DNA of 60,974 bases from an uncultured Collinsella sp. (GTDB lineage Bacteria; Actinomycetota; Coriobacteriia; Coriobacteriales; Coriobacteriaceae). Where the stretch lies: the NCBI GenBank assembly GCA_902493515.1, contig CABUPE010000011.1:1-60974 (forward strand), given 5' to 3'. The notes beneath the pieces are model-generated. The model did no database searches and had not been told where the DNA came from. It saw only the letters and a program-made list of their open reading frames with translations. Below are positions 38,534-49,331 of the stretch, piece after piece (position 1 is the stretch's first letter; every line of letters begins with the position of its first letter). The position numbers were made by a program, and so were the translations under genes.

Positions 38534-38806
38534 TTACTTGGCGAGCTTGTCGACGACGCGCTCTATCTCGGCGAGCTTGGCGGCTTTGAGCTCCTCGTCG
38601 CCCGATTCGATGGCCGAGGCGACGCAGCCCTCGATGTGTGCCTTCAACACATCGGCGTTGATGCGGGCGATAAGCGCCTGCGTGGCCATGAGCTGCGTGG
38701 AGATGTCGACGCAGTAACGGTCCTCATCGACCATCCGCAGAATGCCGTCGATCTGGCCGCGTGCCGTCTTGAGCATGCGGGTCACCGATTTATGGTCTGC
38801 CATCAT
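38534..38806 (-). CDS. csoR: CsoR-family copper-sensing repressor
   Basis: 90-residue all-helical repressor. The Cu(I) ligands C-H-C are present: Cys32 (RYCVDISTQL), His57 and Cys61 (LKAHIEGCVAS), in the spacing of CsoR. The start is typical too (KSVTRMLKTARGQIDGILRM). A second ATG one codon downstream is equally possible. It is the last gene of a copA-copZ-csoR operon read leftwards. A GC-rich dyad inside the copA promoter at 41558-41571 is its likely operator, giving release from repression by copper. Confidence 0.92.
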   Translation of the reverse strand: MMADHKSVTRMLKTARGQIDGILRMVDEDRYCVDISTQLMATQALIARINADVLKAHIEGCVASAIESGDEELKAAKLAEIERVVDKLAK

Positions 38807-38854
38807 GGCGGGTCCTCGTTTCTGGTCGATGGGGTCGAATGCCTCTGGTAGCTG

Positions 38855-39076
38855 CTACGCTGCGGTCACGGACAGGGCGTGGAACTTCTCGCCCGCGCCC
38901 TCGACGGCGGCGGCGAGCTGCTCGGCGGTCACGGTGTCGGCGCACTCTACCTGGACGGTCTGGGTCTCGTGATCGGCGTCGGCATCGGTCACGCCTGCCA
39001 CGTTGAGCAGCGCCGTCTCGACAGTGGCGTCGCAGTGGCCGCACATGAGGCCAGACGTTTTAACGATGTAGTTCAT
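38855..39076 (-). CDS. copZ: Copper chaperone CopZ (heavy-metal-associated domain)
   Basis: 73 residues forming one HMA domain. The metal site reads GLMCGHCDATVETAL, a CxxC. AAAGGAG lies 6-7 bases before the ATG. It delivers Cu(I) to CopA or to CsoR in the cytoplasm. It sits between copA and csoR in the same direction. The leader between copA and copZ is occupied by a 67-bp dyad repeat, whose folding might affect relative expression. Confidence 0.92.
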   Translation of the reverse strand: MNYIVKTSGLMCGHCDATVETALLNVAGVTDADADHETQTVQVECADTVTAEQLAAAVEGAGEKFHALSVTAA

Positions 39077-39104
39077 GATTATCTCCTTTTCGTTGAGTAC
39101 CTAA

Positions 39105-39171
39105 AGTTGCGGTGGAATACGGACTAAATAGCGGTTTAGCCAAGCATGTTACGCCTTATTTCACCGCAACT
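39105..39171. repeat. 67-bp dyad repeat, copy 3, overlapping the copA 3' end
   Basis: Arms match the 14719 and 24026 copies (18 of 22 positions between the two arms) and the total length is again 67 bp. The right arm (39150-39171) encodes the last four residues and stop of CopA (VAVK*), so the element is partly coding. Confidence 0.8.
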
Positions 39172-41498
39172 GATGGTTTAAAGGTTCGCAGGCGCAGCGC
39201 ATTGGACACGACGCACACGCTCGACAGGCTCATGGCCGCGGCGCCAAACATCGGCGAGAGCTGCCATCCGGTGAGCGGGAAGAACACGCCCGCCGCCAGC
39301 GGAATGCCGATGCCGTTGTAGAACAGTGCCCAGAACAGGTCCTGCTTGATGTTGCGGATCGTGGCGCGCGAAAGCTCGATGGCGCGGGCGACGTCCATGA
39401 GGTCGCTGCGCATGAGAACCACGTCGGCGCCCTCCTTGGCGATGTCGGCGCCGGTGCCGATAGCAAGGCCCACGTCGGCGCGCGCCAGGGCGGGGGAGTC
39501 GTTGATGCCGTCGCCTACCATGGCGACCTTGCCGCCCACATCCTGCAGCTCGCGGACGTGGCGCTCCTTGTCGGCAGGGAGGACGTCGGCGATGACCTGT
39601 TCGCTGCTCAGCCCCACGCGGCGGGCGATGGCCTCGGCCGTCACGCGGTTGTCGCCGGTGAGCATGCGCACGTCGACGCCAAGCGAGCGCAGTGCGGCGA
39701 TGGCCCCGGCGCTCGTCTCCTTGACCTCGTCCGCCACGGCGATGGTACCGACAAGCTCGCTGTTCTTGGCAAAGAACAGCGGCGTCTTGCCCTCGGCCGC
39801 GAACTGTTCGGCAAGGCCGGCGGGAACCTTCACGCCCAGCTCGTCCATCAGACGCACGTTGCCGGCGGCGATGACATTCTGCCCCTCGCGTGCCGTAACG
39901 CCTCGCCCGGGCACGGCGGTAAAGTCCTCGACCATGCGTGCGACGATTCCGCGCGCCTCGCACTCGGCCATAATCGCCTCGGCCAGCGGGTGCTCGCTTG
40001 AGCGCTCCAGCGCAGCGGCCAGCTTGAGCAACGCCTTTTCGCTCATGGCGGGCGAGCCGTCAGCGCGCGTGGCTACCGTGATATCGGTCACAGCCGGCTT
40101 GCCGCGGGTGACGGTGCCCGTCTTGTCGAGCACCACGGTGCCCACGCTGCGTAGGTTCTCCAGCGCCTCGGCGCTCTTAAACAGAATGCCCATTTCGGCG
40201 CCCTTGCCGGTGCCGACCATAATGGCGACGGGCGTGGCCAGGCCCAGCGCGCACGGGCAGCTGATCACCAGCACGGCGACGGCGGAGGTGAGCGCTTCGT
40301 TCACGCTTCCGGTCAGTGCCGTCCACACCACGAAGGTCACGGCCGAGATCATGAACACCACGGGCACGAACACGCCGGCGACCTTGTCGGCCATGCGGGC
40401 GATGGGCGCCTCGGTGGCGTTGGCGTCCTCGACGAGCTGGATAATCTTGGCGAGCGACGTGTCGGCGCCCACGCGTGTGGCACGGAAGGTAAACGAGCCG
40501 GTGCGGTTGACAGTGGCGGCGTTGACGGTGTCGCCGGCGGTCTTCTCCACGGGGATGGACTCGCCGGTCAGTGCACTTTCGTCCACGGCCGAAGCGCCCT
40601 CGAGTACCACGCCGTCGACAGGGATGGACTCGCCGGGGCGCACACGCAGCACCTGGCCGGGCAGAATGGCATCGACGTCGACGGTGGCCTCGGTGCCGTC
40701 CTCTGCCACGACGGTCGCGGTCTTGGGCGCTAGGTCGATGAGCGCCTCGATGGCGCCGCCGGTCTTGGACTTGCTGCGCGTCTCGAGGTATTTGCCTACG
40801 GTGACGAGCGACAGGATGGTGCCGGCGCTCTCAAAATACAGATTGTCCATGCCCGTCATCATGGCCTCGTGGACCTGACCCGCGGCTAGCTGGTCGGCCA
40901 TGATAAACATGGCGTAGAGCGACCAGGCGATGGAGGCGGTGGCGCCCACGGCAATAAGGGCGTCCATGGTAGGCGCGCCGTGCGCGAGTGATTTAAACCC
41001 GTTGATAAAGTACGCGTCGTTGACGTAGACGATGGGAATGAGCAGGACGAGCTCGGTGAGCGCGAGCGTCATGCTGTGGGTGTGGTCGGTGAAGATGCCG
41101 GGCAGCGGCCAGCCGAGCATGTGCCCCATGCCTATGTAGAACAGTGGGATGAGGAATACGATCGAGACGATGAGGCGGGTGCGCATGGCAGAGGCGGCGG
41201 CCTCCAACTTTTTGGTCGGCGACTCCATATGGGCGGCGCCGGACCTGGCTTGCGCACTTCCGCTTTGGACAGCGTCGGTGCCCGTGCTGATGGGCGAGGC
41301 CGAGTAGCCCGCGCGGTCGACAGCGGTGCAGATGTCGTCGGGGGAGACCTGCGCAGGGTCGTAGTCCACCAGCATAGAGCCGGCGAGCAGATTGACCGCG
41401 ACGCTTTGGACGCCGTCGAGCTTGCTCACGGCACGGTCCACGTGCGCCTGGCAGGCGGCGCATGTCATGCCGCCCACGTCGAACTTATCTTGAGCCAT
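39156..41498 (-). CDS. copA: Copper-exporting P1B-type ATPase CopA
   Basis: 780 residues. One N-terminal HMA domain carries GGMTCAACQAHV. The membrane CPC motif is in ISCPCALGLATPVAIMVGTG, with the phosphorylation site DKTGTVTRGKPAV, the HP motif SSEHPLAEAI and the hinge GDGINDSPALARADVGLAIG. These features define a Cu(I) exporter in the cytoplasmic membrane. First gene of the copper operon. The C-terminal PSVAVK is read from the arm of a 67-bp repeat, implying that an insertion replaced the native end. Confidence 0.95.
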   Translation of the reverse strand: MAQDKFDVGGMTCAACQAHVDRAVSKLDGVQSVAVNLLAGSMLVDYDPAQVSPDDICTAVDRAGYSASPISTGTDAVQSGSAQARSGAAHMESPTKKLEAAASAMRTRLIVSIVFLIPLFYIGMGHMLGWPLPGIFTDHTHSMTLALTELVLLIPIVYVNDAYFINGFKSLAHGAPTMDALIAVGATASIAWSLYAMFIMADQLAAGQVHEAMMTGMDNLYFESAGTILSLVTVGKYLETRSKSKTGGAIEALIDLAPKTATVVAEDGTEATVDVDAILPGQVLRVRPGESIPVDGVVLEGASAVDESALTGESIPVEKTAGDTVNAATVNRTGSFTFRATRVGADTSLAKIIQLVEDANATEAPIARMADKVAGVFVPVVFMISAVTFVVWTALTGSVNEALTSAVAVLVISCPCALGLATPVAIMVGTGKGAEMGILFKSAEALENLRSVGTVVLDKTGTVTRGKPAVTDITVATRADGSPAMSEKALLKLAAALERSSEHPLAEAIMAECEARGIVARMVEDFTAVPGRGVTAREGQNVIAAGNVRLMDELGVKVPAGLAEQFAAEGKTPLFFAKNSELVGTIAVADEVKETSAGAIAALRSLGVDVRMLTGDNRVTAEAIARRVGLSSEQVIADVLPADKERHVRELQDVGGKVAMVGDGINDSPALARADVGLAIGTGADIAKEGADVVLMRSDLMDVARAIELSRATIRNIKQDLFWALFYNGIGIPLAAGVFFPLTGWQLSPMFGAAAMSLSSVCVVSNALRLRTFKPSVAVK

Positions 41499-41545
41499 GG
41501 CTTCTCCTTTCTGTAGTTCGGTGTTGGAATTGTTAACCTGCCGAT

Positions 41546-41576
41546 ACTATACACCCATACCCCCTGGGGGTGTCCA
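41546..41576 (-). promoter_or_regulatory. copA promoter with CsoR-type operator
   Basis: On the minus strand TGGACA (41576-41571) and TATAGT (41551-41546) are 19 bases apart. The spacer holds ACCCCCTGGGGGT (41559-41571, read on the plus strand), a GC-rich palindrome like known CsoR boxes. Its place between -35 and -10 fits repression that copper relieves. Confidence 0.75.
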
Positions 41577-41650
41577 GTACAGAAAGAAATGTATGACATT
41601 TCGTTACAGATGAGGGTGGTTGGTTGGCCGATGGACCGTCCCAACCAATC

Positions 41651-41787
41651 ATCTCAATCTGTAACATCTGAGGACCGTTTTGCCTGCTAGATGTTACAGA
41701 TTGAGATGTTGTCTCGCGGGGTTGGGGTTTGTCTCGTTCTGTAACATCTAGACCTGTATCTGCCGAGCTGGTGTTACAGATCGAGAC
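41651..41787. repeat. Tandem pair of 57-bp dyad elements (80-bp period), left of kinase module
   Basis: Element 1 (41651-41707): arms extend to a perfect 20 bp (CATCTCAATCTGTAACATCT and its inverse). Element 2 (41731-41787): arms GTCTCGTTCTGTAAC / GTTACAGATCGAGAC. Both centres are 27 bases between GTAAC and GTTAC. The pair fills most of the gap between the copA promoter and the kinase stop. Confidence 0.9.
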
Positions 41788-41829
41788 ATTTGCCGGGGAG
41801 GGGTCCCGTCACGGCAAGACGCCCGCCGC

Positions 41830-43914
41830 CTAGATACAGAACCCGGGGATCACACAGGTTAGCTTGTTTGGCTTTTCCGCAGGCGTTGCGTACGTAAAGA
41901 CGTCGCCGTCGTGCCCCACGCGGTTCATATAGAGCGTGCCTTCGCTCTCCGATGTGTCGGGGCTCACCGTGCGCTCCCACCAACAGGTGTCCTTGCCCTT
42001 CCACTGGCGGACCATCGTCTCGTTCGTGGAATACGGGCTCACCTTGAGCTCGCTGAAGAGCTGATACTCCTTGCCCTCGCCGTTGTAGATGTCTGCCAGG
42101 TAGTGATAGTCCTCGGCAAACGAATCGGGCGGTTGCGTACCGCACAGCTCGACCATGGCGGGCAGCCAAAGGGTTGCGGGCAACTCGCTCAGGCACGATG
42201 CGCTGTTGGCGGCGCCCACATTGTTCGAGACCTTCTTGACCCCTTTAATGAGTGCGCGCAACTCGTTGGGCAGCAGCTTAAGGCCGTCGCCGTTGAGCCA
42301 TTCCCGCAGCTCGCAATCTGCCCAGCCGGCGCTCGGCGGTTCAGTCGCAGCATCGCGCTCGGCAATACCCGCGTCGAACATAAACGTCAGCCCGGCCTTG
42401 CCCGTCCCGTCCAGAAGCTCATCGTGACGGATGCCCACAAGCTGCGCGCCGACCTCCAGCCCGTTGGCGAGCTTCACACGCTTGGTGCACGGATAGGGGA
42501 TTTGCCCATCAGTGTCGAGCAGGTGGTAGCGCTTGGCAATCTCGCGTGCCTCTCTACGGGTCTCGGCGGCCTTAATCTTGAGCGAAATTTCCTGCAGCTG
42601 ATCCCAGGCGTAGTCGTCAAGTGAACCGCGGATGCCGTCCAGGTAGTCGGGGATGCCAAAGCCATGGGTTGCCGCCCCGATAACGCCGAGCCCCGCAACG
42701 GCTGCAACGACGCCGCCGATGACAAAGCGGCGGCGGGTCATGGCATCGTGACGGGCCTGCTCCAGGATCTCTCGTGCGCGCTCGCCGGCGACGTCGACCT
42801 TAAGGTGCGTGCCAGAATCGATATCAATTGCGGCCTCGTCTCCTGCGCCCTCGCGGTCCTCAGATTCTGCAGCGGGGAGGTATGCCGAGAGCACCTCGAG
42901 CATCTGCTGCTCGGTGGGACGATCGCACTGCTCGACTGAGAGACCCTTCATGATGATCTGGACAAGCGCTTTGTCGCCCTCGCAGCGCGGCTCGAGCGGT
43001 GCCGGTTTGGCCTTGGTCTTTATGAGGTAGAACGAGCCGGTTACTGCGGCACCCGTCGACTCGACGTCGAACGGCTTGCGACCGCTGTAGAGCTGGTACA
43101 GAATGCTCGAAAGCGCATAGACGTCGATTGCCGGCGAACGGCGAAGGGCCGCGATGCCTTCGATATCCTGCGTGAGCATCTCGGGCGCGGCGTATGCGGG
43201 CGTGGCAAAGCGCCAGATGTCGGCGCGCCGGGTGATCGTGTCGTCGCCGAGAGCCATGGTCGCGGAGCCCATGTCGATGAGGCAGGGGTCAAAGGAGCAA
43301 TCAGCAATCTGCTGCTCGAGCGTTCGGCTGGTGGTGCGGAACATGATATTGGCAGGCGACAGGTCGCGATGGATGACCGGATTCACGAGGCCTTGGGTCA
43401 TCAAGAGCGCACGAAGCACGGCGTTTCCGACGGCGGCGACCATCTGGGTGGTCAGCCCGCCCGAGGCGTTGTGCGGAAGCAGGGGCAGCGCTTGCTTGAG
43501 TGAGGTGCCCTCGACCCACTCCATGAGGATGAGCGGGTCGTCCTCGCATGAACCGTAGCCATAGACGCGCGGAAATCCGCGCAGGTGCGAGACGGTACAC
43601 AGATGACGGTACTCCTCGAACAGCGCGGCGGTGTTGGCCAGGTGAGCGGCCGATTGCTCGGCGGAGCGGTCGGGGGCTTGGCCGGAAAGGACGGCGTTGT
43701 CCTTGAGTAGCTTGACGGCAAAGACCTCGCCGCTCGTGTTGGTCGCGCGCAGCACGTGCCCGATGTTGCCGTTGTTGCGGTGGGCCGTCTGGAGAATGAG
43801 CGTCATAAACCGGCGCTTGGCATCGTCTTCGGCGCTGGGGTCGACCGCCACGGCAGTGTCGAACGTATCGAGACGGATGAGTTTGTCGCCATAGGCGCTA
43901 TCGGTAGTATCCAT
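41830..43914 (-). CDS. Membrane Ser/Thr protein kinase with DUF6273-like domain
   Basis: About 694 residues. The N-terminal Hanks-type kinase (residues 40-310) has Lys in FAVKLL, the catalytic loop VIHRDLSPANIMF, metal site IDMGSA in place of DFG, and YAAPEML. A basic linker and one membrane helix follow (FVIGGVVAAVAGLGVIGAA, near residue 410). The outer C-terminal 270 residues resemble DUF6273 (GWADCELREWLNGDGLKLLP, then LWLPAMVELCG). A C-terminal domain outside the membrane suggests signal sensing, but the ligand is unknown. ATG at 43914 follows AAAGGAACGCC. The FHA gene lies upstream in the same direction. Confidence 0.82.
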   Translation of the reverse strand: MDTTDSAYGDKLIRLDTFDTAVAVDPSAEDDAKRRFMTLILQTAHRNNGNIGHVLRATNTSGEVFAVKLLKDNAVLSGQAPDRSAEQSAAHLANTAALFEEYRHLCTVSHLRGFPRVYGYGSCEDDPLILMEWVEGTSLKQALPLLPHNASGGLTTQMVAAVGNAVLRALLMTQGLVNPVIHRDLSPANIMFRTTSRTLEQQIADCSFDPCLIDMGSATMALGDDTITRRADIWRFATPAYAAPEMLTQDIEGIAALRRSPAIDVYALSSILYQLYSGRKPFDVESTGAAVTGSFYLIKTKAKPAPLEPRCEGDKALVQIIMKGLSVEQCDRPTEQQMLEVLSAYLPAAESEDREGAGDEAAIDIDSGTHLKVDVAGERAREILEQARHDAMTRRRFVIGGVVAAVAGLGVIGAATHGFGIPDYLDGIRGSLDDYAWDQLQEISLKIKAAETRREAREIAKRYHLLDTDGQIPYPCTKRVKLANGLEVGAQLVGIRHDELLDGTGKAGLTFMFDAGIAERDAATEPPSAGWADCELREWLNGDGLKLLPNELRALIKGVKKVSNNVGAANSASCLSELPATLWLPAMVELCGTQPPDSFAEDYHYLADIYNGEGKEYQLFSELKVSPYSTNETMVRQWKGKDTCWWERTVSPDTSESEGTLYMNRVGHDGDVFTYATPAEKPNKLTCVIPGFCI

Positions 43915-44085
43915 GGCGTTCCTTTGTCTGGCATGGGTTGCCGCGCGTATACGTGAGCAGTGCGGATATCGGTAAAGTATCATGATAGCCGCACTGCCCA
44001 CGTATACCGCTGAGTATTGTCGTTTACGACGCAGAAGGTAGAAGACGAAAGACGGACGGCGACCGTCTTCCGATCGCCGTCCGTG

Positions 44086-45048
44086 CTAGTCCACAATGAC
44101 AAGGAATGTCGTGTAGAGACCCAGATGGAGCCTGTCGCTGTTGGCGATTTCCACGGGGGGATAGACTTTGCCGGGCTCGCGTTGGTCGCGCGGCGGCTCA
44201 ATCACAATATCGCCGTCGCCCGCGCCCGATTCGAGCACTGTGCCGTTGGTCGATCCAGGGCCCTGGGCGTACCAGTGCTCACCCTCGAGCCAAATGCGAA
44301 GATGCTCGCGCGATGCGTCGGCGCCCACATCGGTGATGCTGGGCGAGGTTTTGGGCAAAGAACCAATCACGGTGCCGCGCGGATCGCGTGTGAGGGGATG
44401 GATTTGCATGTCGGCGCAGTTGTCGGCATGGGTTCTGAGCAGACCGAGGTTGGGGGCGACGGTGCGCGGCTGTTCCAGGCTGCTCATAAAGCCACGTCCG
44501 ACGGTAGTTTCGGTGGTGCCAAAGCGCCCGCCCGTCTTGCTGCTGCAAAAGCGCTCGACGGTGGCCACGCCCTGAACGGGATCGGCGAGCGCCCCCGTTG
44601 CCACAAAGAGCATAAGGTAAAGCGTGCTTTTCTCGCGCACGGCATTGCCGTCGAAGTTGTCGATGCGATTGAGGGCATTTGCATATAGGCGGCTGTCCAG
44701 CTTGTAGCTGGCGAGAGCCGACATCATTTCGTTGGCGGCCGGACCGCGATAGTGCTCGGCGATTGCCCGATAGGCGGACTCGCCGCCGCCGAGCTTGCTG
44801 CAGATTGCCGAGGAAAGGTTGAGTGTGGTGACGGTAAAGTCGCTGTAGATGGAGGGTGCGCACTGGTCAGGCTTGCGATGGACGATGTAACGGGTGAGAT
44901 ACGAGCGGTTGGAAGAGCATTTCTCGAGCAGGGTACTGCCGAGATAAGAGTTTCCATTGATAAGCATTCGGGCGATCTCGAGATGTTTAAGACCGCCGAA
45001 CGAGCGAATATCGTTATAGAGGACCGAGCACGGCGTCTCTGCTGCCAC
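44086..45048 (-). CDS. FHA-domain protein
   Basis: About 320 residues from a GTG at 45048 (AAAGGAGG upstream). The C-terminal 100 residues form an FHA phosphothreonine-binding domain: ADASREHLRIWLEGEHWYAQ, then GPGSTNGTVLE. The SRxH and NG signature residues are present, while the usual GR at the start is GS. The N-terminal 220 residues are unrecognised. It probably binds the phosphorylated form of the neighbouring kinase or of its substrate, as kinase-FHA pairs do elsewhere. Both genes lie between tandem pairs of the 57-bp element. Confidence 0.8.
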   Translation of the reverse strand: MAAETPCSVLYNDIRSFGGLKHLEIARMLINGNSYLGSTLLEKCSSNRSYLTRYIVHRKPDQCAPSIYSDFTVTTLNLSSAICSKLGGGESAYRAIAEHYRGPAANEMMSALASYKLDSRLYANALNRIDNFDGNAVREKSTLYLMLFVATGALADPVQGVATVERFCSSKTGGRFGTTETTVGRGFMSSLEQPRTVAPNLGLLRTHADNCADMQIHPLTRDPRGTVIGSLPKTSPSITDVGADASREHLRIWLEGEHWYAQGPGSTNGTVLESGAGDGDIVIEPPRDQREPGKVYPPVEIANSDRLHLGLYTTFLVIVD

Positions 45049-45226
45049 GGATACCTCCTTTGATTGCTTCCTAGCCAATATGGCGATAGGAATTAATGGC
45101 CCCGGTGGGCGACGTATTAAATGGCTGCACAATAAATAGTGTAACCAAAGCAACATTATAGGCCACATGTTCGAAATTGCAGGAAGACTGAGAGATTTGG
45201 TTTGGACTGGACGGAAATCCCCCTCT

Positions 45227-45364
45227 GTCTTGATCTATAACAATTAGGGCCGATTTTACTCGGTAACTGTTACAGATTGAGACGTTTGTGAACTGTGTCG
45301 ACCGTTTGTCTCGATCTGTAACACGTAGAGGAAGATTTGCCCTGTAGATGTTACAGATTGAGAC
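45227..45364. repeat. Tandem pair of 57-bp dyad elements (81-bp period), right of kinase module
   Basis: Element 1 (45227-45283): arms GTCTTGATCTATAAC / GTTACAGATTGAGAC. Element 2 (45308-45364): arms GTCTCGATCTGTAAC / GTTACAGATTGAGAC. Centres are 27 bases. The 24-base linker contains GTCGACCG (45297-45304) three bases before element 2, exactly as in the pair at 36179-36316. Confidence 0.9.
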
Positions 45365-45635
45365 AATCAGCCGGGCCCACCTCGTCCGCCTCGTCATCTG
45401 TGGTTTACGTGGGGGCATGCGAAGCACGGGTATACTAACCGACGGCGAATCTGCTCCATCGCTTAGAGCTGCTGCGTCCGGACGGCGCGTGATAGGGCTG
45501 CCAAAGCGATCGCCAGCGTGCTGAGCAACGTCCTCTCTGTGCGCACCTGTTTTTGTATGTATTAGCGCACTACCAAGCACGCCCGCGCGGCCGCATGCCG
45601 TGCCCATTGCGCGTGCAGATAAGGAACAACAACAT
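45365..45635 (+). promoter_or_regulatory. Promoter and long leader of the helicase gene
   Basis: A TATACT at 45431-45436 is a likely -10, although no good -35 lies at 17 bases. It would give a leader of about 190 nt with a hairpin GTGCGC (45539-45544) / GCGCAC (45565-45570). Long leaders are typical of cold-regulated DEAD-box helicase genes; no gene is seen here. Confidence 0.4.
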
Positions 45636-47900
<2,265 letters not shown>

Positions 47901-47932
47901 CATACGCATCGCCCGCTAGAGCGAGGTGAACC

Positions 47933-47968
47933 AAGGGCCCCGAGCAACTACGTTCGGGGCCCTTTTTG
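47933..47968 (+). terminator. Intrinsic terminator after the helicase
   Basis: AAGGGCCCCGA and TCGGGGCCCTT form a perfect 11-bp stem followed by TTTTTG. Confidence 0.9.
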
Positions 47969-48074
47969 TTTGCCGTATCCGATCGCTAGTTCAAATGTGA
48001 TTTCCTCGGGAATGCATCTAGAGGATGCCGTGGACCTGTTTCCTGCCATGCGGCAATGGGTCCCATGGGGTGCG

Positions 48075-48311
48075 CCGTGCATTTTTTGGAGTATTCTGCA
48101 GTTCGAGTTGTCTGCATATGATTCGACGTCGCCAACGGTGGCTTTCGGATATCCCTAGCGAGCGTTCTGAGTCAGATTTCGTCGTTTTCCGGAGCAGGGG
48201 CGCGTCATTCTCGCCATGTCGGAACCCAAAATGACGCAGCGCCCTAAAGGTTTGCCCGCTCGGGGTATTGCTGGCGCGGTCACGTTGCAGAATACTCCGT
48301 TTTTTGCACGG
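48075..48311. repeat. 237-bp non-coding element with imperfect terminal inverted repeats
   Basis: The ends CCGTGCA...GGAGTATTCTGCA (48075-48100) and the inverse of the same at 48286-48311 match at 20 of 26 positions. An inner imperfect dyad (GGGGCGCGTCATT near 48197-48209, AATGACGCAGCGCCC near 48230-48244) lies off centre. There is no supported gene. The arrangement is MITE-like. Confidence 0.5.
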
Positions 48312-48521
48312 GCCAGGATGGGGTACCTCGGGAGAACACGGCGGTATCCCGTAAATATATACAATCTGTACCGTAATTTATACAAAACGAAGAGGCAGAC
48401 AGCGTAGGGTTGGTGCATTGGGGTGCTTGATGCACCAAAATGGGGATCCCACGTGCCGTATACTCTGGCTGGATGTGAAAACGGCTTGACGCGTTGCCAG
48501 ACGTAGGGGGAGGGTGTCTCG
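48312..48521 (+). promoter_or_regulatory. Leader of the ferredoxin gene with repeated AT motif and hairpin
   Basis: CCGTAAATATATAC and CCGTAATTTATAC occur in the same orientation about 20 bases apart (near 48350-48385), a possible operator. TTGGTGCAT (48410-48418) and ATGCACCAA (48430-48438) form a perfect 9-bp dyad. TATACT at 48460-48465 may be the -10. Confidence 0.4.
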
Positions 48522-49283
48522 ATGAGCGTATTCGAAATTGTGTTTAGTCCGACGGGTGGAACGCAGAAGGTGTCTGGCCTTGTGGCCGGGGCACTGGACA
48601 AGAATACCGTTACCGTCGATCTGACCGATAGCGGGCTAGATTTCAGCGCTGTCTCGATGACTGAGGACGACGTGGCCGTAATCTCTGTGCCGGCGTATGC
48701 CGGTAGAATCCCGGCTGTGGTGGCTGACCGGTTGGGCATGGTTCACGGCAACGGAGCGCGGGCCGTTCTGGTGTGCGTCTACGGAAACCGCGCGTTTGAG
48801 GACACGCTCGTAGAGCTGGAGGACGTTGCGAAGCATGCGGGATTCCGGGTGATCGCGGCAGTTGCGGCCATTGCAGAACATTCCATTGCGCGACAGTTTG
48901 CTGCCGGTCGTCCGGATGCGCAGGATGCGGCGCAGCTCGCAGAGTTTGCGCAGCAAATTCAGCAAAAGCTGTTGGCCGAGGATACATCCGAGCCCTCTAT
49001 TCCCGGCAATCGTCCTTATAAACAAGCCGGAGGTCACCGCATGGCACCCGAGGCAACAGGGGATTGTGTCTCCTGCGGTGCATGCGCCGCGGCGTGCCCC
49101 GTTTGTGCTATCGACAAGGGTGACCCCAAACGGGCAGCTGGCGAGGCGTGCATCTCCTGCATGCGCTGCATTGCCGTATGTCCGCGAGGCGCTCGTAAGC
49201 TTGATCCCAACAAGCTATCCGCTGTTTCCCAGATGCTGAGCAAGGTTTGCGTCGTGCGGAAGGAATGCGAGCTCTTTATCTAG
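48522..49283 (+). CDS. EFR1-type protein (flavodoxin fold plus two 4Fe-4S clusters)
   Basis: 253 residues. The N-terminal 160 residues are a flavodoxin-like fold (FEIVFSPTGGTQKVSGLVAG with the FMN phosphate loop SPTGGT). The C-terminus is a two-cluster ferredoxin (CVSCGACAAACPVCAI, CISCMRCIAVCPRGA). EFR1 family proteins of this build are frequent in gut anaerobes and thought to carry electrons. GGGGGAGGG lies upstream of the ATG. It is the last gene before the hydrogenase operon but is separated from it by 340 bases of repeats. Confidence 0.9.
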   Translation: MSVFEIVFSPTGGTQKVSGLVAGALDKNTVTVDLTDSGLDFSAVSMTEDDVAVISVPAYAGRIPAVVADRLGMVHGNGARAVLVCVYGNRAFEDTLVELEDVAKHAGFRVIAAVAAIAEHSIARQFAAGRPDAQDAAQLAEFAQQIQQKLLAEDTSEPSIPGNRPYKQAGGHRMAPEATGDCVSCGACAAACPVCAIDKGDPKRAAGEACISCMRCIAVCPRGARKLDPNKLSAVSQMLSKVCVVRKECELFI

Positions 49284-49294
49284 CGCAAGTGAGA

Positions 49295-49327
49295 TTGGTG
49301 CAAACAAACCTGGCCCTTTTGCACCAA
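49295..49327. repeat. Small hairpin repeat, ACCTGTCCC-loop family
   Basis: Perfect 10-bp arms TTGGTGCAAA / TTTGCACCAA around a loop with ACCTGGCCC. The loop matches those at 7479 and 19660 while the arms differ and are self-complementary in each. Confidence 0.7.
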
Positions 49328-49331
49328 AAAC

